A DNA stretch of 61,452 nt from Chitinophagales bacterium. GTDB lineage: Bacteria > Bacteroidota > Bacteroidia > Chitinophagales > JADIYW01. A model generated the notes under the pieces. That model made no database searches. It was not told where the DNA came from and saw nothing but the letters and a program-made list of their open reading frames with translations. Location: NCBI GenBank assembly GCA_019694955.1, contig JAIBAX010000026.1, positions 1-61,452 on the forward strand, given 5' to 3'. Numbering within the stretch: the first letter of the stretch is position 1; every line of letters begins with the position of its first letter. The position numbers and the translations under genes are program-made. Of this stretch, positions 9,525 through 17,238 are shown piece after piece.

Positions 9525-10598
9525 TTATTGGTTAAGAAAATTTTTACTCTTTAATATGTTTACAATCCTACTGGTATCTATAATCACACCATCGCTTAGA
9601 TAAAATATCTTACAAGATGTTGAATCACTAAAGTCTTTACCATCAGACGTTTTTAACATTCCAATTAAATTCCCATTTTCGTTAAAAACAGGTGAGCCTG
9701 AATTGCGTTGAAATACGTCTATGGAAGCCCAGTAAAAATCTGCATTACTATAATTAGTTATGCCTGATTCAGAATAGGATATCTTCGCAGACAATCCCAA
9801 AGGAAATCCTATCATATATGGTTTATCATAGGTGATATCATAATTTTCAGATTCTGTTCTTACGATTCTCTCATTCGGCAGTTTTGAAGATAAATGTATA
9901 TACGCATAATCAAACTTCGCCGTTGAGCCGGGCTTTTGAGGATCATACCCTTCAGGTATCTTAACTGTATGTGCATTATAATCGAAAAAATACACATTAT
10001 TCTTGTCTACTAAAACTGGGGAATTGGCATTTGTCGTATTAAAAAAATCAAATACACAAGCCAATTTTGCACCTTTTTTTATCGCAAGATTATTAAAACC
10101 GTGTGCCACAGTAACCACTGTAGTATCATTCAACCCAAATCCCGTAAATAACACGTCGCAAGGTTTTTCAGAAAAGATTCTATTAGGATCTCCATCGCAT
10201 ATATGTATGGGATTTTTATATTTAATTTTATAACTCCTTCCAATTTCTTCAAGGGAATCTGCATATACAATAGCACACACAGTTTTAAAATTTGGACGTT
10301 GATTAACAACATTGCTATCAATGTAATTATACAATGACAACCCTCCTAATAATAAAGAATCAGGATGTCGCACGACATATAATGGGTTTTTATCTTTAAA
10401 TAATTTTAATAACATTTCATTAGAAAACAAGCTCAGAACGAGTACTCTTTTTGGTTTTATTTCATCATTGCTGAGCAGTAATTTTCTTCTAAACATTTCA
10501 TTTGCAATATTGTCTAAAGATGTCCATCTAACCATTTGCACATAAAGAGCAACCGAAGCCGCAAGGCTTATTCCGGATAATATGAGTTTAGTTTTCAT
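9525..10598 (-). CDS. Trypsin-like serine protease with N-terminal membrane anchor or signal, copy B
   Basis: 357 residues. A hydrophobic N-terminus (residues 4-20, LILSGISLAASVALYV) suggests export or membrane anchoring, unlike copy A. The triad is His166 (VTVAHG), Asp230 (KFDYAYIHL) and Ser300 (RNSGSPVF). About 80 extra residues lie between the anchor and the region where copy A begins to match (VCAI near 107). It leads the unit protease - companion - membrane protein. The pair of proteases therefore seems adapted to two compartments. Confidence 0.9.
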   Translation of the reverse strand: MKTKLILSGISLAASVALYVQMVRWTSLDNIANEMFRRKLLLSNDEIKPKRVLVLSLFSNEMLLKLFKDKNPLYVVRHPDSLLLGGLSLYNYIDSNVVNQRPNFKTVCAIVYADSLEEIGRSYKIKYKNPIHICDGDPNRIFSEKPCDVLFTGFGLNDTTVVTVAHGFNNLAIKKGAKLACVFDFFNTTNANSPVLVDKNNVYFFDYNAHTVKIPEGYDPQKPGSTAKFDYAYIHLSSKLPNERIVRTESENYDITYDKPYMIGFPLGLSAKISYSESGITNYSNADFYWASIDVFQRNSGSPVFNENGNLIGMLKTSDGKDFSDSTSCKIFYLSDGVIIDTSRIVNILKSKNFLNQ

Positions 10599-10947
10599 CG
10601 GTGAAATAATTAAATTAAACGAAAAGTAATATTAACAAAGTTCAAATAGGTTTCTAACACGGATAAGCGTTTATTTTTAGCAACTATTATAAATATACCA
10701 ATCATATTTAACTTTGAAGAGATAGTTTACAACAAAATTTTTCAACTGACATAATTCGCCATGAGAAATCCTGTCTCATGTTCAAATATTCACTAACATT
10801 AGAAAACCCTCCCCCAAATTTAAGTCTGCTAATAAATTTTTGATTGCTTACAAATTCCCTTAGCGCAAAACATAGTGAGTAGATAGGTTGAACAAGTAAA
10901 AAAAGTTGCATTTTTTCCATAATCTTAATTGCACATAATCATTATTA
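10599..10947. other. Gap without a supported gene
   Basis: About 350 AT-rich bases between the copy-B protease and the astacin-like gene. A 70-codon minus-strand frame at 10708-10920 has no recognisable motif and biased, low-complexity composition, so I do not call it. The promoter of the protease unit should lie here, but no perfect TAnnTTTG match in the right place was found. Confidence 0.5.
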
Positions 10948-11781
10948 CTAATATTTTTTCGGATAAACAGTATTTATAGATTGAATGTCTCCTTTACTGA
11001 TAAATTCTCTATTTCCTATAGTCGAATTACTATTTGCCGGAGGGTATTTTAATTCTATTGTTTTCCCTCCATTTTTTGAAAAGGCATTTTCCGAATAGTG
11101 CATGATAGATGAATAATCATATTCGCCAATATCTATACCTAATTGGTTTTTGTCACTGTATTTTTTGAAATTTCCTTTCTTGTTATCTTTGATATTTCCC
11201 CAATTTATCGTAATGTACTGGTCTCTATCGGCACGTGATTGTTCGTGATAAAAACCTACAGCATGTAAGATCTCATGCATGATACTTCCCTTGTTGCAAT
11301 TTCCAATATTGATGATTTGCTTCTGTCCCTGTTTTCCAATCCAAGAGCTACAACCATTGCTTTTGGCAAAAAAAACATAATCGACTTCATTCACCCTAGG
11401 AATAATAGTTAGGTTAGTATTCTGATTCAACGTTTCTATTGCACTGAAAATTTCATTCATATTTGGATGATTTGGCTCAATGACAAAAGGTATAATACCC
11501 TTATCCCATTTTCTATTTTTATTATTGTACGGAAGAAATTTCTTTTGTTCTTTCTTCTCCAAATCCCCTACGATAATATCACCTTCCATTATCAGTAAGC
11601 TATCCGTGAAAAATACTGTAACTGAATTGACAGTAGAAAAAAATGGCAATATAGTTTGAAATATATAAGTACTTTCTATTTTAGAACCATCATGGAAGTA
11701 CTCAACATTATTATCTTTCAGCTTGTGTTGACAACCCAATATTACCATAATAAAGAGTGCCATTGAAATTTTTACTTTCAT
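10948..11781 (-). CDS. Astacin-type zinc metalloprotease lipoprotein
   Basis: 277 residues from the chosen start, an ATG at 11781 that gives a clean lipoprotein signal (ISMALFIMVILGC); the frame stays open 11 codons further up and would overlap the previous gene. The catalytic site is the astacin motif HEILHAVGFYHEQSR (HExxHxxGxxHE), and the Met-turn SIMHY follows about 50 residues later. Predicted to be exported and lipid-anchored. It lies 25 bases after the putative outer-membrane protein gene and is probably co-transcribed with it. A third protease in this island. Confidence 0.9.
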   Translation of the reverse strand: MKVKISMALFIMVILGCQHKLKDNNVEYFHDGSKIESTYIFQTILPFFSTVNSVTVFFTDSLLIMEGDIIVGDLEKKEQKKFLPYNNKNRKWDKGIIPFVIEPNHPNMNEIFSAIETLNQNTNLTIIPRVNEVDYVFFAKSNGCSSWIGKQGQKQIINIGNCNKGSIMHEILHAVGFYHEQSRADRDQYITINWGNIKDNKKGNFKKYSDKNQLGIDIGEYDYSSIMHYSENAFSKNGGKTIELKYPPANSNSTIGNREFISKGDIQSINTVYPKKY

Positions 11782-11806
11782 TTTTGTTGATTTTGGATAG
11801 TAAAAT

Positions 11807-13312
11807 TCACTCAATCTTTTTCAATGAATTGAGGTTGAACGTCATTCCAAAAAACATAGATGGTCGGAACACCGTTTCATATTTAACCTCATTATTACTA
11901 TTAGAAATAAATTCATATTTTAGTTTATCATTTTCATTATCAGGATGGGCTTCTTTTAAATTATAGGTATTCAGTTCTTCTAACTGTAAGTAGGATAAAC
12001 CGAATGTTAGACATATTCTGTCTCTTTCAGTTAGAAATACTGAGATCCCTCCATGAAATCCGAATTTACCCTCTGTGGAAATACTGATACCTGTGCTTCC
12101 TCCAATATGAAATTTCTTTCCATTTAGTCTATAAAAATTAAATAGGGCACCAAATGATTGTTTAAAGTTTTTTCGAGGATTTAGAGACACGCCAACTACA
12201 TCAATGATACTGTCTGAACCATACTGATCACTTTCTTTTCTCGTAGTTGCCGCTACTGTATACCTAGCTTCCTTATTAAATGGAAAGGACATCAAATATC
12301 CTGCACTTGTGTTTAGTTTCCATTTGCCTACATTATACAACTGATAATCCCCAATATGTATGACCGAATTATCTTTCCCTTGCAGCCTCAGTGAAATCAT
12401 TACCTCGTCATCATGCATAATAAAACAGGAATCATACAAATAAAATGCTTCATCATCCTCAATCATCTTATACCAAGTCAAAGCAGAATTTATACTCTTT
12501 ACAAGCTTCATTTTGAAAGAATCCTTATGGATAATTTGTTGTATTTCTTCTATTTCAGAAATAAATTCCTTGTAAGGTTGTTCAAATTGTAGATTTAGCT
12601 GTCCTCCCGTAATCTCAAGTTGATATTGCTCATTGGTCAATGAACCTTCCAATGAAATTTCTTCAGAATTAGCTTCCCTATCAATTATTTTATTTTCACT
12701 TTGAATAGAAATATACAACTCGTCTAATTTTTGCAAATACTCACCTGATTTGATATTGATATCATTTATAGAAATTCCAGGAGACATAGATTGCAAATAG
12801 TTATCTACCATTTTTGGCGTTAACTTATTTATAAAGGGTGTATTCAGTTCAGTAATATAAATATCAAGGTAGCTCCATGCCTTTAATTGAAGGTACAGAT
12901 TATTATACATGGCAATCTTTGCCAATATATTACTTTGATCTTCAGTATTATTATCATGCGTACTCATAAGCATCTCGTCTTCCTCCATTTCATCTATATC
13001 TGAATTGAGGTATACCCCTGCAATAGCTTGGTCAGCTTCTGGTAAGAAGGAATAACTTTCCGAAATTGTTGCAGATTTCATTAAAGGGTTAACACCTAAT
13101 ATTTTAAAATTTACCAAACTGCCATCCTGAATTCTAAATAATCTTATCTGTTCTTTTCTACTTAATAAATCGCCGTTTGGATGACAGGGAATTCCATTAT
13201 TTCCATTAATATAGATGATCGAACCATACTTATTTTCGTTTCCTTCTTCCTGAGAAATAAGCACTATTGGAAAAATAGCTGTAAGTAAACTAAAGATATA
13301 TAACTTTCTCAT
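11807..13312 (-). CDS. Putative outer-membrane protein of unknown function
   Basis: 501 residues from an ATG at 13312 that gives a signal peptide (MRKLYIFSLLTAIFPIVLISQ, cleaved near residue 20). The N-terminal part is soluble and acidic. The last 200 residues alternate hydrophobic and polar residues with Gly/aromatic turns and end in strands such as MFFGMTFNL, like a small outer-membrane beta-barrel. The frame remains open for 55 codons upstream, but that part resembles a transposase helix-turn-helix and is not taken as coding for this protein. It lies upstream of the astacin gene. No family recognised. Confidence 0.7.
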   Translation of the reverse strand: MRKLYIFSLLTAIFPIVLISQEEGNENKYGSIIYINGNNGIPCHPNGDLLSRKEQIRLFRIQDGSLVNFKILGVNPLMKSATISESYSFLPEADQAIAGVYLNSDIDEMEEDEMLMSTHDNNTEDQSNILAKIAMYNNLYLQLKAWSYLDIYITELNTPFINKLTPKMVDNYLQSMSPGISINDINIKSGEYLQKLDELYISIQSENKIIDREANSEEISLEGSLTNEQYQLEITGGQLNLQFEQPYKEFISEIEEIQQIIHKDSFKMKLVKSINSALTWYKMIEDDEAFYLYDSCFIMHDDEVMISLRLQGKDNSVIHIGDYQLYNVGKWKLNTSAGYLMSFPFNKEARYTVAATTRKESDQYGSDSIIDVVGVSLNPRKNFKQSFGALFNFYRLNGKKFHIGGSTGISISTEGKFGFHGGISVFLTERDRICLTFGLSYLQLEELNTYNLKEAHPDNENDKLKYEFISNSNNEVKYETVFRPSMFFGMTFNLNSLKKIE

Positions 13313-13477
13313 TTCATAACATTTAATCATAAATAACATCTCAATTATGCGTTTTTGTAATCTTCCTTCTTTGAAATACCCCACCGGTTGTTTCATGTTT
13401 TTCCACCGACAAAGGCTGCTGATTGAAATACTATATTTTACAGCAATTTTTCTAATTCTCATTATTTTAGTATCCAT
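13313..13477 (-). pseudogene. OrfA-like helix-turn-helix remnant in frame with the next gene
   Basis: 55 open codons directly before the signal peptide of the outer-membrane protein. Residues around IAVKYSISISSLCRWKN resemble the OrfA helix-turn-helix also found at 6773-6985. It lies 188 bases from the divergent 460-residue gene, against 186 for the other copy. It may be a relic, or a start-distal leader. Confidence 0.45.
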
Positions 13478-13665
13478 TTCTTTAGTGATTTATGTTTTAA
13501 TTTTTCTGAAAAACTTACTTTAACTATACATTTCAAAACTACAAGTATCAGAAATTAAAAAAAATTACCTTTTTTGTAAAAATTTACCGCAAAATGATTT
13601 AATTTAGATGGCATAAGAATTTAAACAGCTTCTTATTACTTAATAATCAACCATTTGAATAAAAG

Positions 13666-15048
13666 ATGATAAACTCAAAACTAACAGAATTAATTAAAGC
13701 CTTACCAAGTTCAACTATTAAAAAGTTCAATAATTATATTCAAAATCACTTTAGCCAACAACACACACAGGTATATCAGCTTTGGAGTTTGTTGCGCACA
13801 GCCTATCCCAATTTCGATCCTACAAAAACAGATAAAAATAAAATCTACACAAAAGTTTTTAAAGACATAAATTATAATGAAAACAGGCTCGCCAAAATAA
13901 TGACTGAACTATTTGTAATATTAGAAGATTTTATCGTGTTTCAACAGGTCAAAGAAGATAAAATAAGGCGAAATTTACACTTGATGAATTTCTATCAAAA
14001 AAATCAACTTGACAGAATATTCTACCCCACCTTAAAAGAGACAGAAAAATTGTTGGTACAAGAAAAAGAATCCGGAAGAAAATATGCAAGCTATTATGAG
14101 ATAGAAATTTTGAAATTAATGATAGAACAAACTTACGAACATAGAAATCTTGAGTTTCAAGATGTTTATGATGCTTTACAGACGTTTGCAATGGGAGAAG
14201 CTATAAGGTGGATAAATCTTGAAGAGACAGGCTCACGAAATCAACTAATATTACCCAATCCTAATAATTTATTCTATAATATTCACTATAGATTAGCATC
14301 ATTAAAAGACAACCTAAACCATCAAAGCATTTCTGAGACATATAATTATCTTCAGGATTTTCTACAATATGTTGAAGAAGAGGAAAGTAGAGAAATTATC
14401 AATATATTTTTAAGCCACGCCATTCGATGGGTTAATCAAAGCAATGGTTCTTATCAAATTCTCATTGATATTTATGACCTTGCTATTCGGCAGCATATCT
14501 TTATTCATAACAATAACACCATTTTTCTGGCCACCTACAAAAACTATATCACTTGTTGTCTAAAGATGAAGCAAATTGAACAAGCAGCGCATTTCTTGGA
14601 AACTTATAAAAACTTTCTTCCTAAAGAAGTGAGAGACGATGCCTATCATTTTAATAAAGCCCAAATCTTATTTGAAAAAGGCGCATTCGACCAAGTGCAA
14701 ACCATTCTCAACACCATCAAATCAACGGATATCTTTTATAAGATCAACCAACGGCGGCTTTTCATTAAAACCTTCTATGAGTTGCTACAACAGGACGGAA
14801 AATATTTCGATATATACCAATCCTATTGTGTCGCTTTCAAAAAGTTTATCTATACAGACGAAAAGATTCCTGAATACCTGAGAGATGCCAACAAGAGCTT
14901 CCTAAAAATCTTACAGAAAATCGAAAATTTGGACACCCAATCAACAACTAAGCAGCACAAAATACTAAAAGAACTCAACGAAACACCTTCAGTAGCGGAA
15001 CGCGATTGGCTTAAGGATAAAATTGCGTTTCGGATGGAAGAAGAATAA
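13666..15048 (+). CDS. Large helical protein of unknown function, copy B (460 aa)
   Basis: Paralogue of the 457-residue protein at 7172-8545, similar over its full length; shared blocks include NENRLAKIMTEL near residue 70, FYQKNQLDRIF near 110, YKNYITC near 285, and YTDEKIPEYL plus ANKSFLKI near the C-terminus. No signal peptide or transmembrane helix; all-helical, possibly TPR-like. It is again divergent from an OrfA-like remnant and a protease-containing minus-strand unit, so the arrangement looks like a duplicated cassette. Function unknown; a cytoplasmic scaffold or regulator is my guess. Confidence 0.85.
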   Translation: MINSKLTELIKALPSSTIKKFNNYIQNHFSQQHTQVYQLWSLLRTAYPNFDPTKTDKNKIYTKVFKDINYNENRLAKIMTELFVILEDFIVFQQVKEDKIRRNLHLMNFYQKNQLDRIFYPTLKETEKLLVQEKESGRKYASYYEIEILKLMIEQTYEHRNLEFQDVYDALQTFAMGEAIRWINLEETGSRNQLILPNPNNLFYNIHYRLASLKDNLNHQSISETYNYLQDFLQYVEEEESREIINIFLSHAIRWVNQSNGSYQILIDIYDLAIRQHIFIHNNNTIFLATYKNYITCCLKMKQIEQAAHFLETYKNFLPKEVRDDAYHFNKAQILFEKGAFDQVQTILNTIKSTDIFYKINQRRLFIKTFYELLQQDGKYFDIYQSYCVAFKKFIYTDEKIPEYLRDANKSFLKILQKIENLDTQSTTKQHKILKELNETPSVAERDWLKDKIAFRMEEE

Positions 15049-15091
15049 TTCACTTTTTCTGCATTTCCCTAGGACTGTCGTCTGTGTTACG

Positions 15092-15153
15092 GTGGTCTCC
15101 CGATGAGTGGATGAATCGGGACGACTGTCTCCCGATATATCGATATATCGGGA
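15092..15153. repeat. REP-like double hairpin
   Basis: Two adjacent inverted repeats. The first has arms TCCCGAT (15098-15104) and ATCGGGA (15115-15121), extended by GTC/GAC. The second is a perfect 24-bp palindrome at 15130-15153 built from TCCCGATATATC and its complement. The first unit recurs in reverse orientation at 24387-24419, with about 32 of 34 bases the same. They lie after the 460-residue gene and may also help end its transcription. Confidence 0.7.
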
Positions 15154-15226
15154 TGTGGACAAATGCAAATAACCAAATATATTGTATTTTCTTCTAATGC
15201 TTATGTTTCGATAATGACTTTCTCCT

Positions 15227-15234
15227 TATCTTTG
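15227..15234 (+). promoter_or_regulatory. Proline dehydrogenase promoter -7 element
   Basis: TATCTTTG fits TAnnTTTG and ends four bases before the ATG at 15239. A weak TTTC lies about 18 bases upstream in place of TTTG. The message would have almost no leader, as at mnmH. Confidence 0.5.
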
Positions 15235-15238
15235 CCAC

Positions 15239-16414
15239 ATGCCCAATACGATTTTTGACAACACAGAATATGCCTTTGCTTATCGCTCCGATTTTGAGCT
15301 GAAACGTGCCTATTATATTTTCAAGCTTATCAATAATAATTGGTTGGTAAAAACCGGCACTTCGCTGGCTGCTAAGATGATGGATATGGGATTGACTTTG
15401 CCCGTTGTCATCGGAATGCGTCCTACTATTTACAGTGTCTTCTGCGGTGGCGATGAACTCGACGATGCCATCCCCATCATAAAAAATTTTGGAAAATATG
15501 GCGTAGATACGGTCTTAGATTATGGCGTTGAAGCCAAAGAAACAGATGAAGATTTCGACAAAACAGCACTAGAAATAAAGAACGCCATCAATTTTGCCGC
15601 TAAGAATAAACACGTACCCATCGTTTGCTCTAAATTTACCGGACTGTTGAAATTTGCCATACTGGAAAAGCTCCATGCGCAGCAAACCTTGTCTCCCACG
15701 GAAGAAAAAGACTATCAGAAAGCCTTGAAACGCATCTATGGTTTGGCAGCGCATGCGGCAGAAAAAGGCGTCAGCTTATTCGTCGATGCAGAAGAAAGTT
15801 GGATACAACAGCCCCTCGACGACCTGACATTCGACCTGATGAAGCAATACAATACCGATAAACCCATCATTTATAATACAGTACAATTGTACCGAAAAGA
15901 CCGATGGACATTCCTCCAATCCGCCCATCAACAGGCGAAACAAGCGGGATTCATTTATGCCGTAAAAATCGTTAGAGGCGCCTACATGGAAAAAGAAGCC
16001 AAGCGTGCAGAAAAAATGGGTTATGAAAATCCTATCCAAACCTCCAAAGCCAATACGGACACCGACTACAACAAAGCCCTTGAATATGCAATAGAAAACC
16101 TCGATACCTTGGCGGTATGTGTGGCCACACATAATGAAGAAAGTTGTCGGTTGGCAGTAGAAAAAATGGAGCAGAAGAAAATTGCCAAAGACCATCCGCA
16201 CATTCATTTTTCGCAGCTAATGGGCATGAGCGACCATTTATCCTTTAACCTAGCAAAAATGGGCTTCAAAGCCAGCAAATACATGCCTTATGGCCCTGTT
16301 AAAGATGTTATTCCCTATCTCATCAGAAGAGCACAAGAAAATACCTCCGTTTCCGGACAAATGGGTCGAGAACTACAATTGATCCACAACGAAATCAAGA
16401 GAAGGAAAATTTAA
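15239..16414 (+). CDS. Proline dehydrogenase (monofunctional)
   Basis: FAD-dependent oxidation of proline to pyrroline-5-carboxylate, the first step of proline catabolism, at the membrane face feeding quinone. 391 residues, the size of Bacteroidota stand-alone PRODH. The (beta/alpha)8 core shows DAEESWIQ near 182, VKIVRGAYMEKE near 242, CVATHNEES near 294 and the late PYGPVKDVIPYLIRRAQEN block that binds proline through Arg-Arg. No P5C dehydrogenase is in the window. Confidence 0.93.
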   Translation: MPNTIFDNTEYAFAYRSDFELKRAYYIFKLINNNWLVKTGTSLAAKMMDMGLTLPVVIGMRPTIYSVFCGGDELDDAIPIIKNFGKYGVDTVLDYGVEAKETDEDFDKTALEIKNAINFAAKNKHVPIVCSKFTGLLKFAILEKLHAQQTLSPTEEKDYQKALKRIYGLAAHAAEKGVSLFVDAEESWIQQPLDDLTFDLMKQYNTDKPIIYNTVQLYRKDRWTFLQSAHQQAKQAGFIYAVKIVRGAYMEKEAKRAEKMGYENPIQTSKANTDTDYNKALEYAIENLDTLAVCVATHNEESCRLAVEKMEQKKIAKDHPHIHFSQLMGMSDHLSFNLAKMGFKASKYMPYGPVKDVIPYLIRRAQENTSVSGQMGRELQLIHNEIKRRKI

Positions 16415-17238
16415 GTGGTATATCCCTTCGTTACACTACGGGTCGGGCTATCCGCTGTACATGGTACACGCTCCTATCCCTTATGCAATATTTGTGAAGT
16501 CTTTTGCTCTTTGACATGTTAAGCGTAAGCGCATGTCGAAGTAAGAACATGGGGATTTGCAATCCCCGTGTATAACATCGCAAAAAAAAAAGGAAATTTG
16601 TCGATGAAGGGAGACCGTGGAAGCGGATTCCAAATCCGCCCCGTTAGAAATTCGACATGCCTTTCAGAACATGTCGAACAGCGGTAGAAATAGAACCAAA
16701 TTCCGTGTTCTCGTGTCTCCACGAGAGCACAAGTGGACTACTTTATGGACTTTGCTCTTCGACATGTTAAGCGTAAGCGCATGTCGAAGTAAGAACATGG
16801 GGGATTTGCAATCCCCGAGTATAACATCGCAAAAAAAAGAGGAAATTTGTCGATGAAGGGAGACCGTGGAACCGGATTCCAAATCCGCCCCGTTAGAAAT
16901 TCTACATGCCTTTCAGAACATGTCGAACAGCGGTAGAAATAGAACCAAATTCCGTGTTCTCGTGTTTTCATGAAACTTTGCTCTTCGACATGTTAAGCGT
17001 AGGCGCATGTCGAAGTAAGAACATGGGAATTTGCAATCCCCGAGTATAACATCGCAAAAAAAAAGAGGAAATTTGTCGATGAAGGGAGACCGTGGAAGCA
17101 GATTCCAAATCCGCTCTGTTAGAAATTCGACATGCCTTTCAGAACATGTCCGAAGTCCAATTGGAATTTTTGCATAGGAAAGCATATTTTTCTTTCCTTC
17201 TCTAAAATTTCTTGCTATATTCATAAAAAAAATAGTGC
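16415..17238. repeat. Non-coding region with three copies of a palindrome-rich repeat
   Basis: Three near-identical units begin at 16506, 16754 and 16980 (spacing 248 and 226), each about 175-230 bases. Within each unit I see successive short inverted repeats: CGACATG…CATGTCG, GGGGATT-tgc-AATCCCC, GCGGATT-cca-AATCCGC (decayed in unit 3) and TTCGACATG…CATGTCGAA. A different palindrome (TGTAC-ATG-GTACA) lies before unit 1 near 16455. Frames through these units are repeat translations, not genes. No flanking transposase. Confidence 0.85.

Noticed and set aside
10708..10920. 70-codon minus-strand frame between the copy-B protease and the astacin gene
   Set aside because: No motif, odd composition (Phe/Ser/Leu-rich), no sign of an operon fit.
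16506..17152. CRISPR array
   Set aside because: Units are about 230 bases, not 25-40, spacers do not exist and no cas gene is nearby.
16519..17224. Several overlapping minus-strand frames (…CSERHVEFLTGRIWN…)
   Set aside because: They are translations of the three-copy palindromic repeat; the same peptide recurs in each unit and there is no gene-like start or codon bias.
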